Positions 6,157-12,136 of a DNA stretch of 12,136 nucleotides are shown here, piece by piece (within the stretch, counting starts at the first letter, position 1; each line of letters starts with the position of its first letter). The notes below the pieces were generated by a model, which saw nothing but the letters and a program-made list of their open reading frames with translations, did no database searches and was not told where the DNA came from. The DNA comes from JBKEDS01 sp047975545 (lineage in GTDB: Bacteria; Bacteroidota; Bacteroidia; Flavobacteriales; Flavobacteriaceae): positions 1-12,136 of the forward strand of contig JBKEDS010000002.1 of the NCBI GenBank assembly GCA_047975545.1, read 5' to 3'. A program made the translations under genes and the position numbers.

Positions 6157-6165
6157 AAGTCCTCA

Positions 6166-6471
6166 CTAAACTTTTATCTCAACCTCAACGCCGCTTGGTA
6201 ATTCAAGTTTCATTAATGCGTCGATGGTTTTTGAAGACGAGGAGTAAATGTCCAATAAACGTTTGTACGAGCTTAATTGGAATTGTTCCCTTGACTTTTT
6301 GTTTACGTGCGGCGAGCGCAAAACAGTAAATATTTTTTTGTTTGTTGGTAACGGAATTGGTCCGGTTACCACAGCGCCTGTATTTTTTACTGTTTTTACA
6401 ATCTTGTCGGCAGATTTGTCTACCAAGTTATGATCGTACGACTTTAGTTTTATTCTTATTTTTTGACTCAT
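6166..6471 (-). CDS. rpsJ: 30S ribosomal protein S10 (uS10, NusE)
   Basis: S10 is in the head of the small subunit and also pairs with NusB as NusE in transcription antitermination. The 101-residue product has normal length: an N-terminal strand and helix (MSQKIRIKLKSYDHNLVDKS), the loop GPIPLPTNKKIFTVLRSPHV (37-56) that reaches into the 16S core, and KKSREQFQLSSYKR (58-71). It follows fusA by 78 bases and precedes rplC by 339, so it stands apart from the tight blocks on both sides. The start is preceded by AAAAAGAA and four CTTTAAA-type heptamers lie close upstream. No Shine-Dalgarno; G at -3. Confidence 0.98.
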   Translation of the reverse strand: MSQKIRIKLKSYDHNLVDKSADKIVKTVKNTGAVVTGPIPLPTNKKIFTVLRSPHVNKKSREQFQLSSYKRLLDIYSSSSKTIDALMKLELPSGVEVEIKV

Positions 6472-6480
6472 TTCTTTTTA

Positions 6481-6508
6481 GTTTAAAGTTTAAAGCTTAA
6501 AGTTTAAA
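6481..6508. repeat. Heptamer tandem array GTTTAAA x4, upstream of rpsJ
   Basis: Four contiguous 7-base units: GTTTAAA, GTTTAAA, GCTTAAA, GTTTAAA (plus strand), with a broken fifth unit GTTTTGC. The array begins 10 bases upstream of the rpsJ start codon. It is followed at 6527-6547 by three more 7-base units (TTCTCAC, TCTGCAC, TCATAAC), so nearly the whole 78-base fusA-rpsJ spacer is period-7 sequence. Being in the 5' untranslated region of rpsJ, changes in unit number could alter spacing, but no function is demonstrated. Confidence 0.75.
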
Positions 6509-6549
6509 GTTTTGCTACTCAAAAACTTCTCACTCTGCACTCATAACAT

Positions 6550-8676
6550 TTATGCTTCAACGCCTTTAGCAGCCTTAATTACATCTTCGGCTATGTTCGA
6601 AGGTGTTTCGGCATAATGTGAAAACTCCATTGTTGATGTAGCACGACCGGACGATAATGTACGTAATGTGGTTACGTAACCAAACATTTCGGATAGTGGT
6701 ACGATGGCTTTTACGGTTTTGGCACCAGCCCTGTCGCCCATATCGTTAACTTGTCCGCGACGACGGTTTAAGTCGCCCACGATATCGCCCATATTTTCTT
6801 CGGGAGTAATAACTTCCAATTTCATTATAGGCTCCATAATTACGGCTTTAGCGGCTTTTGCAGCGGCCTTAAATCCTAATTTGGCGGCCAGCTCGAACGA
6901 TAATTGGTCCGAATCCACATCGTGGTAAGAACCATCCAACAAGGTTACTTTCATGGCGTCTACCTCGTAACCGGCCAAAGGCCCGTTTTGCATGGCTTGT
7001 TTAAATCCTTTTTCGACAGAAGGTATAAACTCTTTTGGAATGTTACCACCTTTAATTTCGGAAACAAACTCCAAGCCTGTTTTACCTTCTTCGGCAGGCT
7101 CCAAAGTAAATACGATGTCGGCAAATTTACCACGTCCACCCGATTGTTTTTTGTACACTTCGCGGTGTTCGGCTTTTCTGGTAATAGCCTCTTTGTACTC
7201 TACTTGTGGTTGGCCTTGGTTTACTTCAACCTTAAACTCGCGGCGTAAACGGTCCACGATAATGTCCAAGTGAAGCTCGCCCATACCCGAGATAATGGTT
7301 TGCCCGGAAGCCTCGTCGGTCCTGGCGGTAAATGTTGGGTCTTCCTCTGCTAATTTGGCAAGAGCCATACCCATTTTATCCACATCGGCCTTAGTTTTAG
7401 GCTCAACGGCAATACCGATTACGGGATCGGGGAACACCATAGATTCCAATACTATCGGGTGTTTTTCGGCCGATAGGGTATCGCCTGTTTTAATATCCTT
7501 AAATCCTACCGCAGCGCCTATATCGCCCGCTTCAATATACTCGATAGCGTTTTGTTTGTTGGCGTGCATTTGGTAGATACGCGAAATACGTTCTTTATTG
7601 CCCGAACGGTTGTTAAGCACATAAGAGCCTGCATCCAAACGACCGGAATACGCACGGAAAAATGCCAAACGCCCCACATAAGGATCGGTAGCAATTTTAA
7701 ATGCCAAAGCGGCAAACGGCTCGTTTACGTCCGGCTTACGCACTTCTTCTTTTTCGGTATCGGGATTGATGCCCTTAATGTTATCCCTATCCAAAGGAGA
7801 GGGCAAGTAACGGCATACGGCGTCTAATAAAAACTGTACGCCTTTGTTTTTAAATGAAGACCCACAAACCATTGGTATTATGGCCATATCCATTACAGCA
7901 GCCCTAAGTGCGGCGTGCACTTCTTCTTCTGTAATAGAATCTTCATCTTCCATGAATTTTTCTAACAGGTTTTCGTCGTAAGTAGCAACTTCCTCGATTA
8001 ACTTAGCACGGTACTCGTGAGCCTCGGCTTTAAGTTCTTCCGGAATTTCGATAACGTCGAAAGTAGCGCCTTGGGTTTCGTCGTGCCAAACAATGGCCCG
8101 GTTTTTCACCAAGTCTACAATACCTCTAAAATCGGCCTCGTCGCCAATTGGCAAAACAATTGGCACGGCGTTGGATTTTAACATATCCCTTACTTGCTGG
8201 GCCACGCCCAAGAAATTAGAGCCTTGACGGTCCATTTTGTTAACAAAACCAATACGCGGCACTTTGTAGTTATCGGCCAGCCTCCAGTTGGTTTCCGATT
8301 GTGGCTCTACACCATCAACGGCACTGAACAAGAATACCAAACCATCCAAAACACGCAACGAACGGTTTACCTCTACGGTAAAGTCCACGTGGCCCGGGGT
8401 ATCGATAATGTTAAAGTGGTAGCCTTTGGTTTCGTCCGTTGACTCACCGTTTTTTAAGGGAAAGTTCCACGTACAAGTTGTAGCGGCCGAAGTAATGGTA
8501 ATACCACGCTCCTGTTCCTGCTCCATCCAGTCCATAGTTGCGGCACCATCGTGTACCTCGCCTATTTTGTGGGATACCCCTGTATAATAAAGTATGCGCT
8601 CGGTTGTTGTTGTTTTACCAGCATCAATATGGGCGGCGATACCTATGTTTCTTGTATATTTTAAATCTCTTGCCAT
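6550..8676 (-). CDS. fusA: Translation elongation factor G
   Basis: EF-G is the GTPase that drives tRNA-mRNA translocation and, with ribosome recycling factor, splits ribosomes. The 708-residue product has the usual length and all GTPase motifs: G1 AHIDAGKT (15-22), G2 around RGITI (57-61), G3 DTPGHVD (92-98) and G4 NKMD (146-149). Domains II to V follow, with the domain III segment containing SGMGELHLDIIVDRL and the C-terminal EPIMKLEVITPEENMG region of domain V. It follows rpsG after 6 bases. In E. coli tuf comes next; here rpsJ does, as is usual in Bacteroidota. I see nothing pointing to a divergent EF-G2 paralogue. Confidence 0.99.
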   Translation of the reverse strand: MARDLKYTRNIGIAAHIDAGKTTTTERILYYTGVSHKIGEVHDGAATMDWMEQEQERGITITSAATTCTWNFPLKNGESTDETKGYHFNIIDTPGHVDFTVEVNRSLRVLDGLVFLFSAVDGVEPQSETNWRLADNYKVPRIGFVNKMDRQGSNFLGVAQQVRDMLKSNAVPIVLPIGDEADFRGIVDLVKNRAIVWHDETQGATFDVIEIPEELKAEAHEYRAKLIEEVATYDENLLEKFMEDEDSITEEEVHAALRAAVMDMAIIPMVCGSSFKNKGVQFLLDAVCRYLPSPLDRDNIKGINPDTEKEEVRKPDVNEPFAALAFKIATDPYVGRLAFFRAYSGRLDAGSYVLNNRSGNKERISRIYQMHANKQNAIEYIEAGDIGAAVGFKDIKTGDTLSAEKHPIVLESMVFPDPVIGIAVEPKTKADVDKMGMALAKLAEEDPTFTARTDEASGQTIISGMGELHLDIIVDRLRREFKVEVNQGQPQVEYKEAITRKAEHREVYKKQSGGRGKFADIVFTLEPAEEGKTGLEFVSEIKGGNIPKEFIPSVEKGFKQAMQNGPLAGYEVDAMKVTLLDGSYHDVDSDQLSFELAAKLGFKAAAKAAKAVIMEPIMKLEVITPEENMGDIVGDLNRRRGQVNDMGDRAGAKTVKAIVPLSEMFGYVTTLRTLSSGRATSTMEFSHYAETPSNIAEDVIKAAKGVEA

Positions 8677-8682
8677 GTTTTA

Positions 8683-9159
8683 TTAAAATCTAAAGTGAGA
8701 GAATGCTTTATTAGCCTCTGCCATTTTGTGAGTATCTACACGCTTTTTAACCGCTGCGCCCTCTTCTTTGGCTGCTGCCAAGATTTCGGAGGCCAGGCGT
8801 TGCGCCATGGATTTTTCGTTTCGTTTGCGCGAATAGCTAATTAACCATTTCATTGCGGTTGAAACTTTACGGTCCGGACGGATTTGCATCGGGATTTGAA
8901 AGGTTGCACCACCAACGCGACGGCTACGCACCTCTACGTGCGGCATTACGTTGGACAGGGCGTCTTTCCACAGTTCCAAAGCGGTTTTTTCTTCATCGGT
9001 TTTTTTAGAATCTACAATATCAATGGCATCGTAGAATACTTTAAAAGCCACGGACTTTTTGCCGTCCCACATCATCATGTTAACGAAACGTGTTACTAAC
9101 TGGTCGTTAAAGCGTGGATCTGGTAAAAGCGGTCTCTTTTTTGCTGCTCTTTTTCTCAT
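8683..9159 (-). CDS. rpsG: 30S ribosomal protein S7 (uS7)
   Basis: S7 nucleates assembly of the 30S head and lines the E site. The 158-residue product begins MRKRAAKKRPLLPDPRFND and contains the conserved VEVRSRRVGGATFQIP (76-91) with the following RPDRKVSTAMKWL. The C-terminal helix reads RVDTHKMAEANKAFSHFRF. It ends in tandem stop codons TAA TAA, the second only three bases before the fusA ATG. The gap from rpsL is 22 bases. The start is preceded by AAGAAGAAGAC, purine-rich but without a clear Shine-Dalgarno. Confidence 0.98.
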   Translation of the reverse strand: MRKRAAKKRPLLPDPRFNDQLVTRFVNMMMWDGKKSVAFKVFYDAIDIVDSKKTDEEKTALELWKDALSNVMPHVEVRSRRVGGATFQIPMQIRPDRKVSTAMKWLISYSRKRNEKSMAQRLASEILAAAKEEGAAVKKRVDTHKMAEANKAFSHFRF

Positions 9160-9181
9160 GTCTTCTTCTTAAAGTTTTAAA

Positions 9182-9556
9182 TTACTTTTTAGGGCGTTTA
9201 GCACCGTATTTAGATCTACGTTGCGTGCGGCCTTGTACACCTGCGGTATCCAAAGCACCACGAACGATGTGGTATCTAACTCCCGGTAAATCTTTTACCC
9301 TTCCGCCTCTAACCAATACTATCGAGTGCTCTTGTAGGTTGTGCCCCTCGCCCGGGATGTATGCGTTTACCTCGTTACCGTTTGTTAGCCTTACCCTTGC
9401 AACTTTACGCATTGCCGAGTTAGGTTTTTTAGGCGTTGTGGTATAAACACGCGTACAAACCCCACGTCGTTGTGGACACGAATCTAAAGCAGCCGATTTA
9501 CTCTTCTTGGTTATTTGGGCTCTTCCTTTTCGTACTAATTGTGAAATTGTTGGCAT
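9182..9556 (-). CDS. rpsL: 30S ribosomal protein S12 (uS12)
   Basis: S12 lies at the decoding centre and influences translational accuracy; changes in it cause streptomycin resistance in many bacteria. The 124-residue product is of standard length with RRGVCTRVYTTTPKKPNSAM (30-49) and GGRVKDLPGVRYH (84-96). The lysines at 43, 44 and 88, common resistance positions, are wild type, so S12 itself gives no sign of resistance. As first gene of the cluster it is preceded by a strong Bacteroidota promoter and a short leader of about 40 bases. The start context is almost entirely A and T, with no Shine-Dalgarno and T at -3. Confidence 0.98.
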   Translation of the reverse strand: MPTISQLVRKGRAQITKKSKSAALDSCPQRRGVCTRVYTTTPKKPNSAMRKVARVRLTNGNEVNAYIPGEGHNLQEHSIVLVRGGRVKDLPGVRYHIVRGALDTAGVQGRTQRRSKYGAKRPKK

Positions 9557-9581
9557 ATAAATTATATATAAATATTATAAT

Positions 9582-9595
9582 CCTCTTGTTAGAGG
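9582..9595 (-). promoter_or_regulatory. Small hairpin at the predicted 5' end of the rpsL transcript
   Basis: On the minus strand CCTCT and AGAGG pair around an AACA loop. The -7 element ends at 9600, so transcription should start a few bases downstream, at about the first base of this stem. The message would then open with a stable five-base-pair hairpin followed by about 25 bases of pure A/T up to the rpsL start. It may stabilise the transcript or respond to a ribosomal protein; the function is inferred. Confidence 0.5.
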
Positions 9596-9599
9596 GCTG

Positions 9600-9630
9600 C
9601 AAAGGTAGAAATTAAAATGAATTATTCAAA
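9600..9630 (-). promoter_or_regulatory. Bacteroidota housekeeping promoter for the rpsL cluster
   Basis: On the minus strand TTTG (9630-9627) is followed after 19 bases by TACCTTTG (9607-9600). This fits the consensus -33 TTG and -7 TAnnTTTG of the primary sigma factor of Bacteroidota exactly, with a favoured spacing. The expected start point is near 9593-9596, leaving a leader of about 40 bases before rpsL. It is the only full match I found in the window and probably drives rpsL-rpsG-fusA and, by read-through, the genes beyond. Confidence 0.88.
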
Positions 9631-9777
9631 TCCTAATGTATTAATTTTCATTGTATCGCTTTATTTTTTCAATAAATGCGAAAACAGATGTTTTAACGTT
9701 GGTTGAAATTATCGAAATATATAAAGATTACTCACTATTGCGCAATTTTCAAAATTGTTAGGTTTCAACGGTTAACA

Positions 9778-9806
9778 CCTGTCAAGGTTTTTAAAAACCT
9801 TATAGG
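9778..9806. repeat. Hairpin centred on an 18-base perfect palindrome
   Basis: AAGGTTTTTAAAAACCTT (9784-9801) is a perfect palindrome. The flanks CCTGTC and ATAGG extend the pairing by about four base pairs, allowing one G-T pair and one bulged C. Just upstream, AGGTTTCAAC and GTTAACACCT (9760-9780) form another imperfect inverted repeat. Short intergenic palindromes of this kind are common in Bacteroidota as I recall. Because it lies between divergent genes it is unlikely to be a terminator for either neighbour. Confidence 0.65.
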
Positions 9807-9813
9807 AAGATAC

Positions 9814-9906
9814 GCCACTGCGAGACACGAAGCCAGTCTGTTGTTTGTGTTGCAGAGATTGCTTCACTTTATTTCAACTTCGCTCGGTACAAGCGTTCGC
9901 AATGAC
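9814..9906. repeat. Decayed REP-like inverted repeat element
   Basis: The outer ends GCCACTGCGA (9814-9823) and TCGCAATGAC (9897-9906) are complementary at 8 of 10 positions, and inner segments GAAGCCAGTCTG (9829-9840) and CAGAGATTGCTTC (9853-9865) are partly complementary. The right half has about 31 extra bases (9866-9896), which include TCAACTTCGCTC, a close match to the loop of the small inverted repeats in the rpsJ-rplC spacer. It resembles the dispersed CATTGCGAG...GAAGCAATC palindromes I remember from Bacteroidota genomes. It encodes no transposase and would be at most a non-autonomous or relic element. Confidence 0.6.
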
Positions 9907-10052
9907 GACGACGGAGGAAATAATCTCATCCGGCAATTTTTAGGTTGACGTGACACTATTTTACTTTCTTATTGCCATAAATTGAAAAAATATTTCACCC
10001 TTCACATTAAAACCCGTGCTTTTGCGTTAGTTTTACGACGTAAACCCGTTTA

Positions 10053-11756
10053 ATGTTTTCCGTGCAAAAAAACTTCTTTTTATACCTTATTATATATACA
10101 TTGTTTTCCGGCGGTGTGCTATGCCAAAATTTAAGGCTTGATGTTGCGGGCAAAACCAATGCGGAAACCGCCGTGATAGACTCTGTTGGCTACCGCCAAT
10201 GGCACAACGACTATAAATCGGTTAAAACCGAAGTGGATAGCCTCGGCGTTTTACTTTCAAAAATCGGGTTTATTGAAAATAAAGTATCGACATTAAATAA
10301 AATTAACGATAGTATTTTTAAGGCCAATTTCGATTTAAAACAGCGGTACAGCCACATTACCGTTTATTACGATAGCTCTCAAATCGATACGGAATTCCTC
10401 AAGCGCATTTCGGGGCAGGCTAATCAAAATTATTTCACCATAAAACTAAGTAACGTTGAAGGTGTTTTAAGCCGCATTAACGCAAAACAATCGGAACTCG
10501 GCCAACCGTTTTCAAAAGCACAACTTACCCGATTAAAAATAAACGAACAAAACAAACTAACCGCTAATTTAACGCTTAGCGCCCCCGAAAAAACGCGCCA
10601 TATCGATACCATTATAATCAAGGGTTATGAAAAATTCCCGAAAGCCTATTTAAAACATTACCTGAAAATTAAACCGAAGCAAGTTTTTAGCTTGAACAAA
10701 ATCAGGACAAAAACCGAAACGCTTAACCATTTAAGGTTTGCCAAAGAAACAAAGCCAGCCGAAGTACTGTTTAGCAAGGACTCCACCGCATTGTACCTAT
10801 ATCTTGAAAAAACAAAAAGCAATGCTTTTGATGGTTTTTTGGGCTTTGGCACCAACGAGGACACCAATAAATTGGAATTTGACGGCTATGTAAATTTAAA
10901 CTTGGTTAATAATTTAAACTTTGGCGAATCGTTCGCCCTGCTTTACAAAAGCGGCGAAAACGACAAAAAAACCTTTGAAACCAATTTGGAGCTTCCGTTT
11001 TTGTTTAATTCGCCCATAGGCCTTAACGCCCAACTACGCATTTTCAAAAGGGACTCGTCGTACAGCACGGTAAACCAATTTGCAAAACTGCATTACCAAA
11101 TAAACGCTAAACATAAAATATACGCCGGGATTGTTTCGGCCGAATCCAGTAATTTACTAAACACAACCAGCAACCTATTTATACAGGATTATAAAACCAA
11201 TTACTATTCCTTTGGGTACCAGTACCAACAGTTACAGCTTAACCACACGCTTTTCCCCATAAAAACGTACGGCTTACTGGACACCAATTTTGGCAAACGC
11301 AAACAGCCCAACAACGTTGAGAACCAATCGCTTTTTAATGTTAATGCCTTTAATATTTTTAATTTGAATACCAATAACAGTATTTTTTTAAAGGTTAGTG
11401 GCGCTATGCTTAATTCAAGTGCCTATCTTGAAAACGAACTTTTGCTCTTGGGCGGCATTAACTCCATTCGGGGTTTTGAGGAAAATAGTATTCTTGCCTC
11501 GCTTTACGGTATTTTAAATACCGAGTACCGCTACCAAATAAGTAACGCCATTTATATACACTCCATAACCGATTTTGGGTATTACGAAAACAAGCTCAAT
11601 AATTCGAAAGAAAAAATATATGGATTTGGGTTCGGGTTTGGTATTTTAACCAATGCCGGCCTACTCCGCTTTAACTACGCCAATGGAAAAAATGAAAACA
11701 CTTCATTTAAACTGTTAAATTCCAAAACACATATTAGTTTAACTACAAATTTCTGA
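10053..11756 (+). CDS. Omp85-family (BamA/TamA-like) outer-membrane protein with one or two POTRA domains
   Basis: The 567-residue product starts with a signal peptide (about 1-24: a basic residue, then FFLYLIIYTLFSGGVL) with likely cleavage before Gln25; the cysteine at 24 is not in a good lipobox. Residues about 97-183 are POTRA-like, and about 184-253 form a clearer POTRA (IDTIIIKGYEKFPKAYLKHYLKIKPKQVFSLNKI, described here in pieces as strand, helix, strand). From about 258 a beta-barrel follows, with the Omp85 lid-loop signature SIRGFEEN (471-478) after GGIN, and a C-terminal Phe typical of barrel proteins. It is shorter than true BamA, which has five POTRA domains, so a specialised insertase or transporter is more likely than the core BamA. 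It diverges from rpsL and is followed by a SusC-like gene. The substrate is unknown. Confidence 0.85.
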   Translation: MFSVQKNFFLYLIIYTLFSGGVLCQNLRLDVAGKTNAETAVIDSVGYRQWHNDYKSVKTEVDSLGVLLSKIGFIENKVSTLNKINDSIFKANFDLKQRYSHITVYYDSSQIDTEFLKRISGQANQNYFTIKLSNVEGVLSRINAKQSELGQPFSKAQLTRLKINEQNKLTANLTLSAPEKTRHIDTIIIKGYEKFPKAYLKHYLKIKPKQVFSLNKIRTKTETLNHLRFAKETKPAEVLFSKDSTALYLYLEKTKSNAFDGFLGFGTNEDTNKLEFDGYVNLNLVNNLNFGESFALLYKSGENDKKTFETNLELPFLFNSPIGLNAQLRIFKRDSSYSTVNQFAKLHYQINAKHKIYAGIVSAESSNLLNTTSNLFIQDYKTNYYSFGYQYQQLQLNHTLFPIKTYGLLDTNFGKRKQPNNVENQSLFNVNAFNIFNLNTNNSIFLKVSGAMLNSSAYLENELLLLGGINSIRGFEENSILASLYGILNTEYRYQISNAIYIHSITDFGYYENKLNNSKEKIYGFGFGFGILTNAGLLRFNYANGKNENTSFKLLNSKTHISLTTNF

Positions 11757-11764
11757 TACAACTT

Positions 11765-11784
11765 TGCTTTTTTAGCATTTTTTT
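11765..11784 (+). terminator. Possible weak intrinsic terminator after the Omp85 gene
   Basis: TGCT and AGCA pair around five T residues, immediately followed by seven T (11778-11784), nine bases after the stop codon. The stem is only four base pairs, so this would be a weak terminator; the position and T run are its main support. If it works, the next gene is transcribed from its own promoter at 11816-11846. Confidence 0.3.
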
Positions 11785-11815
11785 AACCTTACCCCTTAAT
11801 TTTAACTACATTTTA

Positions 11816-11846
11816 TTGCTTTATTAACTTTTTATTGTGATTTTTG
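11816..11846 (+). promoter_or_regulatory. Candidate promoter for the SusC-like gene
   Basis: TTG (11816-11818) is followed after 20 bases by GATTTTTG (11839-11846), which matches TAnnTTTG except for the first T. The spacing lies in the accepted range and the predicted leader is about 20-25 bases before the ATG at 11874. One mismatch in an AT-rich region leaves moderate doubt. Confidence 0.5.
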
Positions 11847-11873
11847 GCGCAGACTAATTCAAATAATTTAAAA

Positions 11874-12136
11874 ATGAAAACAAAGTTTAGTGGAATTTTA
11901 ACGCTACTACTAGCGTTTGTTGTGCAATTAACATTTGCACAGGAAAAGACAATTTCGGGAACTGTTACGGACGATTCCGGACTGCCCCTCCCCGGAGCTA
12001 CTGTCTTGGTTAAGGGCACTACAAGAGGTGCTTCAACCGATTTTGATGGCAATTACTCAATTAATGCCGCACAGGGGGCTACCCTTGTGGTTAGTTTTGT
12101 TGGGTATACCACAAAAGAGGTTAAAGTTGGGGCTTC
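11874..12136 (+). CDS. SusC/RagA-family TonB-dependent receptor, N-terminal fragment
   Basis: Only the first 87 residues are present; full family members have around 1000. The product opens with a signal peptide (MKTKFSGILTLLLAF, then VVQLTFA) with cleavage expected before Gln23, the common A-Q site in this phylum. Residues about 26-86 form the carboxypeptidase-D-regulatory-like beta-sandwich domain that precedes the plug in SusC proteins: ISGTVTDDSGLPLPGATVLV, then STDFDGNYSI and VSFVGYTTKEVKV. Such receptors import oligosaccharides, peptides or other large nutrients together with a SusD lipoprotein, which would be expected beyond the right edge. The start has A at -1 to -4. The substrate cannot be told from this fragment. 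Confidence 0.9.
   Translation, partial: MKTKFSGILTLLLAFVVQLTFAQEKTISGTVTDDSGLPLPGATVLVKGTTRGASTDFDGNYSINAAQGATLVVSFVGYTTKEVKVGA

Larger units (their letters stand above)
5827..6165. other. 339-base non-coding spacer between rpsJ and rplC, built of repeats and hairpins
   Basis: This is by far the longest gap inside the ribosomal cluster; the other gaps run from a one-base overlap to 78 bases. No open frame in it looks coding. It holds, from left to right, a three-copy heptamer array (5832-5852), two adjacent small inverted repeats (5854-5875 and 5876-5898), a longer hairpin (5938-5972), a GC-rich hairpin with an A/T run (5987-6020), a second heptamer array (6030-6050), another small inverted repeat (6101-6122) and a 9-base-pair stem next to the rpsJ stop (6135-6156). 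I searched both strands for TTG plus TAnnTTTG and found no good match, so a promoter for rplC is not supported by eye. Confidence 0.85.
9631..10052. other. Non-coding divergent region upstream of the rpsL promoter and the Omp85 gene
   Basis: No reading frame here resembles a protein; the longest plus-strand one (9703-9948) runs through palindromic repeat sequence and is rejected. The stretch contains a loop-free inverted repeat CAATTTTCAAAATTG (9743-9757), a strong palindrome (9778-9806) and a decayed inverted repeat (9814-9906). A promoter for the plus-strand gene must lie here, but no sequence fits both the -33 and -7 consensus; TAGTTTTA at 10028-10035 matches the -7 box with one mismatch and has no partner. 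Confidence 0.7.

Noticed and set aside
9182..9556. Streptomycin-resistance changes in S12
   Set aside because: The lysines of PKKPNSA and of GGRVKDLPG are wild type.
9814..9906. CRISPR array or insertion sequence
   Set aside because: There is one imperfect inverted repeat, no regular repeat-spacer pattern and no transposase gene.
9703..9948. 81-codon open frame in the divergent intergenic region
   Set aside because: It runs through palindromes and a decayed inverted repeat, has no recognisable domain and no initiation context; it is chance coding of repeat DNA.
10113..10130. Lipoprotein signal in the Omp85 protein (cysteine at residue 24)
   Set aside because: The preceding residues are GVL with Leu at -1, which does not fit a lipobox; ordinary signal peptidase cleavage before Gln25 fits better.
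11813..12052. 79-codon minus-strand open frame overlapping the SusC start
   Set aside because: It is antisense to a clear signal peptide and beta-sandwich domain; no independent support.

Overview
The window is a chromosomal segment of a Bacteroidota bacterium, very probably a member of the Flavobacteriia. The evidence is the gene order rpsL-rpsG-fusA-rpsJ-rplC with no tuf gene, the near absence of Shine-Dalgarno sequences, a textbook Bacteroidota promoter (TTTG, 19 bases, TACCTTTG) in front of rpsL, and a SusC/RagA-type TonB-dependent receptor at the right edge.

Positions 1-9556 (minus strand, read right to left) form one long ribosomal-protein locus: rpsL, rpsG, fusA, rpsJ, rplC, rplD, rplW, rplB, rpsS, rplV, rpsC, rplP, rpmC, rpsQ, rplN, rplX and a truncated rplE. 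This is the str, S10 and start of the spc operon joined end to end. All genes look intact and of normal length, and most spacers are -1 to 22 bases. The exceptions are a 78-base gap between fusA and rpsJ and a 339-base gap between rpsJ and rplC. Both gaps are built from short period-7 tandem repeats, and the larger one also holds several hairpins. The only convincing promoter for the whole cluster lies just upstream of rpsL, and its transcript would begin with a small hairpin.

Positions 9557-10052 are a non-coding divergent region. Beyond the rpsL promoter it holds an 18-base perfect palindrome and a decayed, roughly 93-base inverted repeat resembling the dispersed palindromic repeats of Bacteroidota genomes.

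Positions 10053-12136 (plus strand) encode envelope proteins: a compact Omp85 (BamA/TamA-like) outer-membrane protein and the first 87 residues of a SusC-like receptor with its own candidate promoter.

The genes are housekeeping and ordinary. I found no clear sign of an undescribed multi-gene system. The less ordinary content is non-coding: the repeat-built spacers inside an otherwise very tight ribosomal operon, two hairpins with a shared loop and co-varying arms, and the structured start of the rpsL transcript.
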